Below are positions 10,905 through 24,190 of a stretch of DNA of 64,000 bases, in pieces. The DNA comes from Pyrrhosoma nymphula. Its lineage: Eukaryota; Arthropoda; Insecta; Odonata; Coenagrionidae. A program made the position numbers and the translations under genes. The stretch spans positions 31,055,614 through 31,119,613 of the forward strand of contig OY754334.1 of assembly GCA_963573305.1 (NCBI GenBank), read 5' to 3'. The stretch's first letter is position 1; each line of letters begins with the position of its first letter. The notes below the pieces were generated by a model. It was not told the origin of the DNA. It saw only the letters and a program-made list of their open reading frames with translations, and ran no database searches.

Positions 10905-12781
10905 TGGCTTAGATATGGTGGCTTTTGAAGAGTCTGTAAATATTTGCCTGCATTCAGATACAATTTGTTATAGAAACTGCCTTTGATCTTCGTCTTACGT
11001 CAAACCGGAATTGATGTCTTGTATTAATTTTGCGGCCCTTTCAGCAGTGTTCTTAACAACTTTTAAACGATTCACAACTTTCTAAGCTTTTAAATACTGC
11101 TGATTTTCACACCATTCCTTGGGATAAGTATTTAAAAATTCTGAATTGATTTCAAATCTCTTAAAAAATTTTGAGTTCGAGGATAAACAAAAAAATCTAC
11201 TTCCTTGTCCAATAAATGATCAACTTGTGTAAGACTTAAGTGTTGGTTATATATCCTTGTCAGCACAATCATAATCTTCTTTTTCATCTGGACACATTAA
11301 ATTTCTAACCATGCTTATTTTGATATTTTTCCCAAAGTATCATCGTAAAATGAAAAACCCACTTGCTCCCAGTTGAGATACCACAGATGGTAATTATTTT
11401 AGAGAGTACCTACCTTGTCTGCAACCTCTTTGTCAACTTTCCTATGTTCAACACACGATTTCAATAGTTGCAGGCCTTGATTTGGGGCCAAATTTGGTTT
11501 GTGGGCATTGAATGAATTTTGGGGCACGCTTTTACATAAATATTGATTATAAATAAACAGATATCTTATGCAGCTTTTTTCTCAAAATCAGTCAATTGAT
11601 CCCTGAAAAGATATAATTTGAGAGAATAAATGGTCTTTGCCATCCATCTGGCTACCCTAAAGTGACCAGTATTTACTGCAGCGTTATCAAAACAAATTGC
11701 TTGGATTTTCCCTACTACCCCACACTGTATAACCGCCGAAAATACAGATTTTTCCTGAGTTATTCCCGTTCTATTATCAAGTTCCGGAACTCCAATCAAT
11801 TGTTCTTCATCCCCACAACTAATCAAGACCGCTACCCTATCCACATAATCTTTATTAGAAATGTCTGGAAGCAGTTTCCCATACCAGTGTAATACAGCTC
11901 CCTCTATATTGGAATTCTTGAATCAATGTTTAACAAGTTCCGTCCTTTGTTTTCGGAATAGCTGTATGCGGAGCCTTATTACACTTCTTCTTACACTTAA
12001 ACTCTGTGGGTCATGTCCTAACGCCTCTGCAGTAGCTGAAATGATTCGCACTGCATCTCCATCAGAAATATTACACCTATATAACAATAAAGACAACTTT
12101 TCAGTATTTATCTCTTCAGTTCCACGAGAGTACTTCCTCTTCTTGACTTCTGGTCCTGTTTCCTCTGTGTAGAAAATTATCCTCCACGTCATTTTGCATC
12201 GGCTCCTCTTCCTCTGATGTGCTCCTTGTGCTTCGCAAAGATTCCAGTTCTACTTCTTTATCTTTTAAAAATAAAAAAATTAAATTTCAGGCACCTAACG
12301 CCAAACCATCTGCCTAAGGAATATGAATCAACATGAAAAACGTGAGAAAAATCAACTCTACAATATTTCCTTTTGATTTTTCTAATCTTGCCATCTCAGC
12401 TGCTTGTCTCTTTTCTCTCCGTTTTTATGCTTTTACAAATTTCATATCAACGCCTCCCATACAGCCAGTACGTCCATTTTCTCTCCGGAGTAACAAAAAC
12501 TGCTTGCCTTCGTCAGTGGTGTTTTCAAGTGCATCCTGATGAGCAACGTCAAATAGGTCGTCAAGGTTTTACTTGAAAGCTTCTATTTTTCGATTTTGAG
12601 TTGCGCTTGAAGATAGTGTAGCATTTTTTTTCAGTTTTCTCCACTCTTCATAACGTTTTTCAAACTTAGCCACACAATCATTCATGTGTCTGGTTGGTAT
12701 CTTAGCTTTCTCCCAAAAAAGTAGCACTTCCAAAAATGTTAGTCTGGCAGCTTCTCTGGTGTACAATTTCACTTGCCGCAT
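10905..12781 (-). pseudogene. Decayed copy of an uncharacterised repetitive protein family
   Basis: Successive minus-strand segments keep a recognisable order despite frameshifts and stops. The N-terminal part (12569-12781) has LEVLLFWEKAKIPTRHM and a Lys-rich stretch. Near 12470-12560 is DDLFDVAHQDAL followed by RTGCMGGVD. At 11923-12192 is LYRCNISDGDAVRIISATAE. At 11566-11844 is DRVAVLISCGDEEQLIGVPE, then AICFDNAAVNTG. Near 11340-11420 is WYLNWEQVGFSFYDD. At 10905-11160 are FEINSEFLNTYPKEW and EDQRQFL. I recall this block order from high-copy proteins of unknown function in arthropod and cnidarian genomes, probably encoded by a mobile element. No catalytic triad is established for it as far as I know. 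No terminal repeats were found here. Clearly non-functional in this copy. Confidence 0.62.
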
Positions 12782-12870
12782 ATTATAAAATAAACTACGT
12801 TAAACTTTACAGTGAAATGACAACTTACTGCCATTCATTTGATAAGATACGTGGATAATTTAAAAAAAAC

Positions 12871-13406
12871 GTGGATAAAACAAATAAACAACCAGTTTCC
12901 TGGAGGAGAACTCATTCACGGAAATGAAAATATTTATACTCACTAGATATGTGTGTTGCTGGTTAAGATTGCTTTTAATAAAGACTCGTGTTAGCAGAAA
13001 TATGTGCCGCTGCAAATAGCGACCACCTGTCGGAAACCCTCCAACACCTCCATATCTCCTTCTGGGAAACCTTTATGCATTTCGGTGAATTTACATCTGC
13101 AATCAGTCAATAAACTACGCACTCCCATTATTGAGAATTTTTTCAATCCGGCGACCTATCATTAGGAACTGACAAAATATAACTTAATTCACGGAATAGA
13201 CAACTGTAGCTACATGTGTTAATGGGGATAATAATCGATACATCACCGACCAAGGTTCATACTTCTGTGAAAATTGTGAGCTTCTATTTCCCTTGCCAGT
13301 TGAATTTAGATATCGCGCTAATTCCGCCGAAACATCCGGTAAGAATCATCATTACAAGGCAGCGAGAATGGATAAAAAACTAAACAACCAGTTTCCTGGA
13401 GGAGAA
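12871..13406. repeat. Same block, halves in swapped order
   Basis: 12871-13055 matches the right half of the block at 7219-7563; 13209-13406 matches its left half. Both pieces contain the join sequence AACAACCAGTTTCCTGGAGG, with about 150 unrelated bases between. Over 90 percent identity by eye. Confidence 0.75.
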
Positions 13407-13689
13407 TCTGGTTCACCATCACGTCATATATTGGTGAATGCAAGGCTGCATCTAATGGGGATATTAATGTGTTGGTTTTCCGTTGCTTTCAACATCTTAG
13501 TATTCCGGTCGATTCCGTGGATTTCGCTCTTGCGAATAGAATGGTTGGCGAATTGGTATATATTTGTTGCAATTAAAGAAATCATGGAATTGTTGTCGCC
13601 TTCAGATTCTTTATTGTATGAGAATATAGTAGGTACCGATTATAGTATTATACCGAATATAGTAGGTAGCCACCGATTTCACTGAAAGC

Positions 13690-16475
13690 CTTCCTAAGGG
13701 ATCTCTTTACTTGTAATCTTATCGAGTTACAATAGAGTGAAATGAGATGGCAGATAGGTAGTTATCGCAAAGTAAAGAAATCGCAATATTGATCCTGGTA
13801 GCATGTGCCGTTAGACAAGCCACGAGTCTCGCGTACCTAACTGTCGTAATCTTAATTTTATCTTTGTGAACGACCGTGTCCACTGTGGAACATCATATTC
13901 GCCTGGCGTATTAACTTTGATTACTCAAACTAAACTTAGTAATAAAAAGAGTAGAAATACAATAACTCACCCAGATTATTTCTCCAACAGATATGCAGCG
14001 ACCTTATTGGCTCAGCTGATTGCACTTACTGTTTTCTGTTGAACAGTTGTCTCTTTTTTTAGACGTAATCTGCGCTACAAAAAAGTGATTAAGGGGGCCT
14101 GTCGTAACATATAAAGCTTCCCATACATTATTACAACAAATTCTTGTATCCATGATTACAACTAACAATGCGGCAGTAGGCAAGGGGACCTGCCTGAACT
14201 AAAAAAAACTCCCCATAAGACAAAACTCCCACTCGCGCTGTTTCGCTGTCAACCCTGGGAACCATGTACAGTGGTTTTCAAAGTTTTAGGACAAACCGTA
14301 CGGCTCTTACGGCACTTACGCCTCTTAAGGAAATCGAGTTTCACTTGCCGCATTGTTCTTCTTGGTTACGCGCCGTAACTTATTCAGTTATATGCGCAAA
14401 TACGTAGTCGCAGGTGAGAGCCGAGAAGTTGATTTAGTGCAAATTAATCGTTCTCTATTCGTTTTCCTTTGGGTATATGCTTTTTGCGCATGCATAATTA
14501 TTACTTAGTAGCCTGGGTTTTCACTTTTCCATGATATTTTCAGTGTATTACACGGAAAGATCCGTAGTTAATAATTAAGTCTGGCGTTTTCATAATTCAA
14601 TCCTATAATGACTCGTTTAATTTATATTAGTGTATCACTATTTTTTCGGGAACTTACCTTTTAATATTTGCCTGGTATATAAATACTAGCGAAAATACCC
14701 GTTGACTCTCAACGGGAGAGAAAAAGCTTGAAAATAATGTAGTAGTGCTGTTTATACAAAAGGGAAATGATTTCGAGTAGAAAAAATGTAATGAAATCGC
14801 TTTTAAATTTATATCAAAAAGATAAAAAAACGAAAACCAAATAATGGTATGCTGATAATACATAGATGATGGTTTATAATTAAATCGAAACGTAGTGAAA
14901 AGTGGAAGATACCAGTTGAAATTCAACGCGTGTGAAAAACATTTAACTTATTTTATAAGAAAACCACAAATCCTGAAGAATAGTGTCAGCGTGGTCATTT
15001 AAGGAGTTTGTAACCTATCTTGTACGTTGTGTTCATTGTAGTAGACACGCTGAACATTTCCCAGGTGCACGGAGAGATGAGTTACTGTTGGTCCTCTTTC
15101 ATGACGGGAAACCCAAAAATGGGCCACGCAGACTCATTACTACTTAAATAGCACCCAGTGTGAAAGATGGTCACCTCGTCCCTACGGTTCTCTTGAGCCG
15201 TCTTCTGAGTGACTGACGGCTTCATGGCTTCCCTTGTTTACATACACATATATGCATTCAATGACTTAATTGAGTAGCCCTATTCAACTTTGATATGTGT
15301 GTTTAGTATCTTAATCAGGATTGGATAGTAGGGTACAATCCTGCGGTTGAAAACGTCAATAGGAGAATTTGTAGCGGCAGCCACGTTTATTTGACCTATC
15401 AATCCACCGTCACCCGGACTGCGCCTTCGGGGTAAAGAGTAGCCATTATCATTGGTTACGATTGCTAAATAAAAAATCTATGGTGATTCTTAGTGGACTT
15501 GCCGATTTTCATGCACGGATGTCGTTCATTGTGCAGAATTTCCGCTCTTCTTTCGGGTAAGAAGCATGTAGTGACGCCATTATAGTTTCCGTTATCTTAA
15601 AACTGAGTAAAGTTTCGAAACAGATGAATCTTTATTTGAACCAGATTTATAGTTGGTTACCCGACCATAGGTACGGTTGAGATGAAATTTGTGCGGTTCT
15701 TAGCGTAACCGGAGAAAAACCACGGGGAGATACTTATGCGATCGCTGGTGGACATGTATTTGAGCATCCAACTCTAACCTCTGTCGTTTCTTTTTGCGAG
15801 GGCTCATTTTCTCGCAAATAGCACATTCCTCTAGCTTTATAAAATGTATTCGAAAGGTTACTCTTTATTTTAATTAAGCATGTTGATGGATATATTTTTA
15901 AGTCCAAGGAGGGAGAACACAGCGGCGAGTGAGACTCTTTAATAGGCAACTCGATGATTGAGTGAATGTAAGTTAATTGCACTATAACACTTTTAAACAT
16001 ATATAAATATTTTGTAACGTTTATGATGTGGGAATTGGTCTAAAAACAGTTCACAATCGTAATGAGAGGCGGGCGGTTCCACTACGTGTAATACATCTGA
16101 GTATTAAACGATAATAAACAAAGCTGTGTTTGTTGTAGCCAGAGAGGCATTATTACCATTACTATTCGATGCACATAAGTATTCTTGCACGTTTAATTGC
16201 TTGCGTAGCCTCTTTAATTCCTTTATGTGTATCGTTTACTACGTAAATGTTCTCTTATATACATGCAGTGCCCCTATGAGAGCTACTTTGAGAATAGACT
16301 TTGAAGAGTAAACTTGTTGTAAATGTGCATTGAATTATCGATTACCCCCCGAAGCAATCTATCATGGGGCCTTTGGGACTCTGGACCCGTCTTATACAGA
16401 TTTCCTTTCTACGTGTTATGATGGGCCTGCAGTAGAATATGATATTTAAATGCTAGAGGCATGAATATCCTTTGA
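13690..16475. other. No gene recognised
   Basis: Moderately AT-rich, mostly non-repetitive DNA by eye. No coding frame with family signal, no terminal repeats noticed. Confidence 0.5.
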
Positions 16476-16479
16476 AATC

Positions 16480-17575
16480 AAATCTTTGGTTGTCAATTAA
16501 ATTTGCTATTGCTGATTTTAGAGAAAAATATGAGATTTTTCATCTAAAATATAAATGTCAGACAAATATGAAGCCTAAAGAAATCAATAGATAAAAACTT
16601 TATTTATTCAGCCGTCCGATAAAAAAATCCCGGGTCTCTATCTTGAGTGAAAGTACTTTTAAAAAGGAAAAAATGAAACCACTGCACCGAACACAATGCT
16701 TATCATGGACCACCAGGGGGGGCCTTTGGGGTCCCCAAGGGCTTTCAATGTAGTCTATGTTACAACCAGATACCTATATTTTCTATCTACATAACAATTT
16801 TCAGCTCATTCGGTCCAGTAGTTTTTGAGTGATGGAGCAACAGACAGACAGACGGACATATTGACACCATAACATTTTTATATATGTATAGCAGAATTAC
16901 CCCTTCGAATTTCGGGATAACACTTCCTTAATAAGTTATCATATAAGAGGAGAATCGATTGAAGAAAATGAAAAATTTCATTCTTTCGGGTATCCGATAA
17001 AATATTTTTTAGCTCTCTATCTTGAGTGAAAGTATGTTTTAAAAGCAAAAAACTTTAACCACTGCATGAAACCCAATGCTTAGCATTCCTAATTAGCTTA
17101 ACTAAACTAAATCAATTTTAAATATGTTAAAGACCAAAATCTGGTTGTCAAGGAAATATGCTATTGTTGATTTCTGAGAAAAATGTGCGTTTTTGCTGTG
17201 TATAACGTGGTTTTCAGACAAATAGGAATAGGAAAAGATAATTGATTGAAAGAATTATAAACTTCATTCTTTTACCCATTTGATAAAAAAATCCCAACCC
17301 TCTATCTTGAACGGAAGTAGTGTAAAAAAGCTAAAAATTAAACCACTGCACAATACCCAATTCGTAGCTTAAACCACCAAAGGGCCCCTTTTTGGGACCT
17401 TTTGGGGCCCTGAGGTATTTTTAAATAGCATAAAAACCTTCTCCTTGAAAAAATACATATATGTGCCAACTTTCATGATGATCGGTGAAACGGTGTCCAA
17501 GTCTATTAATCTCGGACAGACAGACAAACAAACATACAAACATCCATTTTTATATATATAGATTAGGTTAGCATA
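16480..17575. repeat. Degenerate tandem array of about 0.3-0.5 kb units
   Basis: CTCTATCTTGAGTGAAAGTA-type blocks recur near 16637, 17016 and 17300. AACCACTGCAC-type blocks follow each of them, and TTGGTTGTCAA with a CTATTG block near 16488 and 17140. Two units end in a GACAGACAGAC stretch with a TATATA end (16830-16885, 17510-17560). A further partial copy is at 6318-6360. No coding frame. Confidence 0.6.
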
Positions 17576-17579
17576 CGAA

Positions 17580-18830
17580 GTTTGAGTAGAGAGCTGCTAC
17601 AAACCAATCTTCGGATTGCTAACTGCTGGTGAAGCTATTGTTTCAATAATGTCCCAAAATGCAATTCATCGTGGTTTAGCCAAGTGAAAACTAAGTACTG
17701 CAAGCCACAGTCTATTCGGATTTATGGTGGCTTAAAGTTACTTTTTTAATAGTCATTGGATTGCAAAGGCTTTTTTTTGCAATACAAGTGCTTCACTTAT
17801 CCATGGATTTTTAGTATCTTACCGTGAGTGCAATGGCACTTCGATATCATTTCACCGCAGATTCCCCAGAGATGTGACTGCATGGTGAAGGAGAGCCAAG
17901 ATAGAGATACCTCAAATTAGCAATTTAGATTGCAGTTTTCCTTCAACTGGGATGAATTATATTTTTTACATGTTGCTTATTTATCTCAAGGCGTTAACAA
18001 CGTAAGCTTCAAGTCAGCATAGGGAAATTAGCAATGAGTTTTGCGACTGAATAATAATCGACTGTGGTTTAGCTAAGTCTTATCCTGAGTTACGTCCGCG
18101 ACGACGAAAGATCATTGATTTTACAAAGTCTTACGAATATTTTGCGAACAAAGTTATTATGAGATACGAGCTTGACAACGGCCGCCGCCAATCAGAACGC
18201 ACAAAAGTACAGATGCTCGTTGCAAGAACTTTTAGATCCATGTAGGCACCTCGAAATTCAACTACCCTGATGTAGATGCTGAAGTCAGAAGTCGAAACGT
18301 TGGCCTACATGGCTACATTCAAACCGAATCGATAACTGTTGTTTATTTAAGAATGTTCATTTCATGGATCTTCTGGAGTTAATGAAAGAAAACTAATTTC
18401 AATGAGGAACAAACATTTAATAATCCTCCTCTTAATTAATTTGCTTCAATAAACCATCTTATATTAATCAACAAACTGTTATTGCCAGACGTTGTCCTAA
18501 CAACCATTCAAAAATCAGAAAATTGAGGTTTCCAATCAACACAAATTTACTGTTTACTTCACAACTACGACACTATTGATTCGCATGTATCAGAACGCGC
18601 TCCTTGGATGCGTGTAGTACGGATATCGCAGAAGCCGGTGGCAGGTGGATGCGCAGCACCCTACTTCGCACAGCGGTTTAGTTAAGTGGCAGGGGTTGTA
18701 CAGAAGGTACAGAGATAAGGCGAGCAGCACCATTGAAAAAGCTTTTACCTATATAGGGATTATTAAGTATATTTTAAAATTCGAATCGGAAAACATATTT
18801 CTACAGTTAAAACTACATATTACCCCGCAA
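17580..18830. other. No gene recognised
   Basis: Contains a CTGATG...CGAAACG stretch near 18267-18297 that recalls Penelope-type terminal sequence but lacks the needed stem. No coding frame. Confidence 0.45.
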
Positions 18831-18908
18831 TCCACCTCAAATATCTGTGGTAGGGGGTGAGTTTTTTACAATCAATATACTACCAACCAACCCATATACC
18901 AACTACAC

Positions 18909-19531
18909 CAGTGTTTCTCAAACTGTTTCAAGCCACCGTTCCCTCGGTTCCATAAACCTATACCCAACTTCCCCAAACTGCAAGCTTTAAAATCATAAAC
19001 TACATAACCAAGGATTATAAAAATTAAATTAATATATTCCATTTGAGATTAACATAATATACTACTTTATTGCATATTATATTTTATTTACTTATATAAT
19101 ACTTTAAATTATATGAAGAGATTTGTTAATTTACCCCAACGAAATGTATGCAATTGCCGGATTATTCAGATATTACATAATAATGAAAGGGAACTCACGT
19201 GCTGTTACAAAATGTACATAAAAATAAATTATCAAAATAAACTATTTTAAAAGATTTATTTTAAACACCATGTACCCTTGCTGAGCAATGTAAGGCAAAA
19301 AGTGTGGGGAACAATGTTAAGCTAAAATAGTTCTCAACATCTGGAAAACGATAAATTCAGTTTTTCTATTTACCCATTTTAACGTAGGCAAAGGAATGTT
19401 GCCAAAGACCATCGCCTATGGTCACCGTTCGGTAAAGACCCTGCCTTCAGTGCCCCCCCCCTGCCGCCCCCTTTTTCCTTTCCGCCCAACTAGACTAAAG
19501 CACCGCACCCGAAACACTTTGGGAAACACTG
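18909..19531. mobile_element. Non-autonomous hAT-type element
   Basis: Terminal inverted repeats begin CAGTGTTTCTCAAACTGTTT on the left; the right end read inward is CAGTGTTTCCCAAAGTGTTT. The flanks AACTACAC and CACTACAA agree at six central positions (ACTACA), as expected for a decayed 8-bp target duplication. No transposase frame inside. It is inserted in what looks like a decayed CR1/L2 tail (CCACCTC near 18830). Confidence 0.68.
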
Positions 19532-19721
19532 CACTACAATATATCCAACAAAATTTGATGACCCTACGATTATAAATGTATTAGCAATACCTGTAAATGC
19601 CTATCATTAAGACGAATTCCACCAACATACACAAAGCTATACACTGTCAATTTTATAGAAACTATGAATATTAATTTATTTTCAACTAGGCAAAGTACAC
19701 AGAGATACAAGATTTATCTAC

Positions 19722-20270
19722 ATCTACAAAATATCCAACAGCCACCTCAAGGGTCTGTGTTAGGGGATGAGTAGTCAGCAACATGCATTACACTATACCC
19801 TATTAAAGTTAGTGTAACTACGACTATTGATGCATTAGCATTAATCGCTAATGCTTTTCAGGAGGTGAAGTCTCATAAGAATGCACTACAATATAGGTAT
19901 GCTACCAATGTTAGAGGGACCGTTAGTACTAATGAATTTCGCAACTACATAATTGGACAGAGATACAAGAGTTATACTGATAGCTTTTAGTATTTGGTAG
20001 CATATAAAGATACAAAGTATTAGGGAGTAAATCAACTAACTAGCCACGCTAACTATCGACGAACCTAAGTTAAAAGTCTCATTGGCTGCTGTTATGGTCT
20101 CTTATCGTTTGCGGGAAAAATTACCTTTTAAATCTGTCCGTTCTGCAGTCTGGTTCCCTAATCATATTCTCATGATCTGTTCTAAAGTAATATGCCGGGT
20201 TTCGTAAAATGTTATTGACGTCTAAAAGAAAGTTAATTGGTTTGGAACTTATATATATAGGTTAAGTCCA
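19722..20270 (-). mobile_element. CR1/L2-like LINE 3-prime end
   Basis: Minus-strand copy of the element tail seen at 49250-49865: C-terminal coding remnant near 20120-20260, UTR including the ATGCATTAGCATT-like stretch near 19830, and the tail at 19722-19760 (CATCTACAAAATATCCAAC on plus). Coding part contains stops. Confidence 0.75.
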
Positions 20271-20321
20271 AGGTTCTTAGAGTAACTCTCTAAGAAGTTA
20301 AAAGTATACTCTAAGAACCTT
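20270..20321. repeat. Short hairpin
   Basis: Perfect 15-bp arms AAGGTTCTTAGAGTA (20270-20284) and TACTCTAAGAACCTT (20307-20321), 22-base loop, at the left-strand start of the CR1/L2-like copy. Confidence 0.7.
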
Positions 20322-20564
20322 CGGTTAAGTCTAAAGTTCAATCGACGGTACCAACCGATCCCCATCCCAGTTGCTGCAAAAGGTCAGTAACACTATCGAG
20401 ATTATCATAACGGCCTTCAACGTATCTTACAAATCTTTATTGCACCCGTTCAAACCCTGTTTTTAATTCAACCTCAAAAAGATCGCAAGTACTGGCAGGG
20501 TATACCAAGCGGGGTCTGACAATTGAGAAGTAACTGATTTACCTAACTTTATCGTCGCAATTAC

Positions 20565-20770
20565 ATATGGGTCATTCCACCTCAATTCAACAAACGTTTG
20601 TCCCTTAGGGTCTCAGATTTTTATAAAAATTGGTGTATGGGTACAATATCAACTCCAACTGAATACCCTCAAACCGTTTTGTGAGAAACATTTTGAGCGA
20701 ATTATGCATATTTTAATTTTTTCGCATTTTTAGCAAAAATCCGAGCCTTAAATCATATTATCACTTATAT
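20565..20770. repeat. Possible dispersed repeat (GGGTCATTCCACCTCAA type)
   Basis: Starts GGGTCATTCCACCTCAATTC and contains CTCAAACCGTTTTGTGAGAA. I associate this opening with repeats common in insects; there is no second copy in the window. Confidence 0.3.
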
Positions 20771-20774
20771 CTCC

Positions 20775-23565
20775 GCTTGTAAATGTCATACAGCAATGGT
20801 TAATAGCTCTTTTAAAGCTAAATCTTTATTGAATGCAAATATATCAATAAATATTATTTATTCTATACCCTATTGTTGTTGATTACTAATGTTTAAAAAA
20901 TTGTTAATAGGTAAACTTTTATCAAACACTCCATCTCAGAATTGGCCGAAACGTTTTTCCCGTAATTTAAAGATACCCAGCTAACTATTCCAAAAATAAA
21001 ATTTAGTTTAAATTCATAAATGTGTTTGTTATAAATATTTAAACATTTACAATTTTCTCTCGTGCGGCCCGTCGGCTCCCCCATTTGGAATACATGCAGT
21101 AGACACGCGAAGCAAGCCTAAAAATTTCCTAATTGCTCAAGGTCGTGGCTATATGAGTTAAAAATATATTATAAGCTATAAATGTTAACAACAATTGTTA
21201 TTTGTTCTGTTCAATGGATGTAGTGTACCACATAGAAATATATTGCTATGTGGTAGACTACATAAACTAAGACCACTAACTTCGGATCTATTAGTCTTCC
21301 ATAAGCAAATATTATTCCCAGATGTAACTTACTTAATATTTTGGGCGGTTTTGGAAATGGTTGCCTTCGTGGCTTAGCGGTGGATTAGTGGAGCGTAAGG
21401 TTGGTAACACCGTTTTCCACAAGACCCATGAGGTCATTTAGGGAGATCCGAACAATTTATGGAAACAAATTAATTTCAAGGTAAATACTAATGCTTCAGA
21501 CTTCTAAAAAAATAAATTACGAGTGAATATCAGGTGTAATTTTTCATATTGAAATGACAAATGTTGCTTGTTTAAATTTAGAAAATAAGCATAAGAGTAC
21601 GATAATAAATTCCATACATAACGCTTTCTTCTCTCGGAACATGGAGAGATCACTACATTTAAATAAATCCTTTAAATTTTAAATTATTAATATTTACAAA
21701 GGTAGTATGTATTAAAAATGTTGTTTATTTCAATCTCACGTTATTATCAGCTCTCGAAGATTAAAGTTTATCGCGTTAATTCTGTACGTATCTTTCTTGG
21801 AACCATTTATTGTACTCCCACAACCATTTAACCAACCTCTTGCTATAATTTACGTCGTAAAGTCGTCGCATGATTTCAGTATTTCACGACATCATTATTT
21901 ATTAAATACGATAATAGAAGTGTACACCGATTACACTAACTTCTCGGAAATATTTTTAATACATTATGTACAAACCATCAGGAAGAACACCACGTGTCGA
22001 GACCTCCCCAAATCAGTGACGAAATCTCCCGAAATTACATTGCTACTCTGCAGAAAGCAGCATAGACTACAATGAAATCCATCTGACTCAAAACGGCCGT
22101 AGGGTTCACTAAAAAGCACGTGTTACAAAATGACAACTAAAAATTCATTAACAAGTCCGTACATTCGACGAAATAACAACTATGGAAAGTTATAATATTA
22201 TAGCATGTGGGAAATTGAGCAATCAAATTAAGTAACCTTTGTGTCTTCAGAGCCTAATGAAACTGAAATTCGCTGAAATGTCCTTGTATAACAGTTCACG
22301 TACATCCATTTTGAATTTAAAAAAATAGTTCACGCACAGCTTATAGGTATATAACTCTATTCTATGTAGTAATACTTTCCCTCACTCAAGCGCACTGTTA
22401 CCAAGGCGCAATTTTTCATAGAAGTTTCGAGATCTTCCATGTGTCGGGATGTCCCTAAATGATCTTGCTGTCGATTTTATGTGAAGCGCTCTCTACCCAT
22501 TTACCTGCTATGACCGTATTTTAGAAAATTAACCCCACAAGCGCCATTCATATTAAAATAGATGGTAAAGGTGGTAGTTTTTTTCCCGAATGTCGTTAGT
22601 CCCGGCAGAAATAATCTAGAGAAGGTGTAATATCGATGACATTCTGGTTTATTTTAACAAATTTCAAACTTAATGCGAAGCCGAAATCAATGTTTTAGCC
22701 ATTTTAGAATGTTCGCTTATGTTAGACCAGGAGTAACTGAAAGCTACATAACCTGGGTTAAACTTGAAATCCGTGAATACAGCTGATTTAAGTCCCAAAT
22801 CATCCACTGTGTACAAGCTTTAACGAGGGCTTCGAGTCATAGACATGAGTCACGAATACAATACCTTTTAGAACAGGCTGGATGGTATGTTATGTTATCA
22901 CTGAATTGAAGAATAAATCCTTCGTTTTCTTTTACAACATTCATGCTTTTTCTCCAAGATTTCTTTCCATGGAAATTAATGGCGTAGTAAAATGCCATGA
23001 AGTTCGTCAGCTAAAGTGAAAGCTAAGCCTTATATCGAAAATTAGGAAAAAATGTGGATTGGCCGTAGTTTCTCATTCGACGACTAAAAGGGGTTTTGTA
23101 ACCCCATCGTGCTGTGGTTATTTACTATAGTTACAACGGTACGAACACGAGCTGGTGTATTATACGTAACGTCCTGCGTTATTACTGCTCAGAAAAAAAT
23201 CATGGGGGTCATTTGTAAGAATTTCAAAGGTCTTAAACTCAGATCAAATTTTAAAATCTTTGGTTAAGATTAAACTTATCTAAGAGCTCGGAATGGATGT
23301 CTAAGATACCTATAATTAGTAAAAAAAAAAGAAGTCGGATTTTTTCCACATTATTACGAAAATGCCATTTTATTCGAAATTTCACTCTCGGTTTCACATT
23401 AATTGGAGTCACAGGTAGGAGCTGCAGATACTGCAGATGCTGCTGAACTTCAGATATTTGAAGATCTACATCTTAGACATTCATGAACATTAAGGCCTAA
23501 TATTTTTCGATATTTTACTTAATGTATCATAAACATCGTTTGTGCCAAAAATCGTGAGAATCTAC
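20775..23565. other. No gene recognised
   Basis: AT-rich. Short frames, none with a family match. Two similar short stretches (near 21985 and 22440, CACGTGTCGAGA-like and CATGTGTCGGGA-like) may be relics of a repeat. Confidence 0.45.
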
Positions 23566-23569
23566 ATCT

Positions 23570-23620
23570 ACGAAGTACCGTGTCAAGCCACCACTAGGTT
23601 AAATCTTTTGCGTAAGTTCG
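23570..23620 (-). mobile_element. CR1/L2-like LINE tail fragment
   Basis: Plus-strand CTACATCTACGAAGTACCGT and GTCAAGCCACCACTAGG form the reverse complement of the tail at 24135-24190. Only the last about 50 bases are present. Confidence 0.6.
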
Positions 23621-23689
23621 GAGTAGACAGTTTTTTGCCGGAGGTTCAACATATACTGCTAGAGCCATCGTACTAGAAGCGATCACAGG

Positions 23690-24190
23690 AATAAAATAAA
23701 GGAAATTGACACCCGAACCGATAGATTTAAAATGTCATTTTTCCCACGTACAATAAGGGATCATAATAGTTGCGATAGATCAATCATATGAAACGCCCAC
23801 CCTCAATAGGTAGAGTAGAATCTTCACTTGTGCTTAATAACTCAACATCATTACTAACACTTCACACCGGTCGATTTGTCCGGCATTATTTTATTCTGTT
23901 CTCTGCAAGAAGTAGCATCTCGTAGCATTCATAAATTAACAGTATCAGTAATGCTAACCACTAGATGTGTGTATAGCATTGTTCTGCATGTTTGCATGTT
24001 CATTTACGTATCACTCTCCCAGTTTCCGGTTGGACTGCGCACTGTTCTCCTGACTGCTTTGGTCTGCGCCTAGCGCCAGGGGGAGCGTGCGAGGTTCTGA
24101 CTTGTGCTGGGACGAGTGCTGCATGCCTGGTGTGGAATCACCCCGTGCCACACCCTAGTGGTGGCTTGCACGGTACTTCGTAGATGTAGG
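23690..24190 (+). mobile_element. CR1/L2-like LINE 3-prime end
   Basis: Plus strand: TRTDRFKMSFFPRTIRDHNS near 23700-23780, a UTR, then the tail block CCTAGTGGTGGCTTGCACGG ending GTAGATGTAGGG at about 24190. Its 3-prime UTR is partly repeated in inverse orientation just to the right. Confidence 0.72.

Noticed and set aside
18267..18297. CTGATG ... CGAAACG stretch as a third hammerhead candidate
   Set aside because: The first core lacks the final GA of CUGANGA and the intervening bases do not form a stable helix II.
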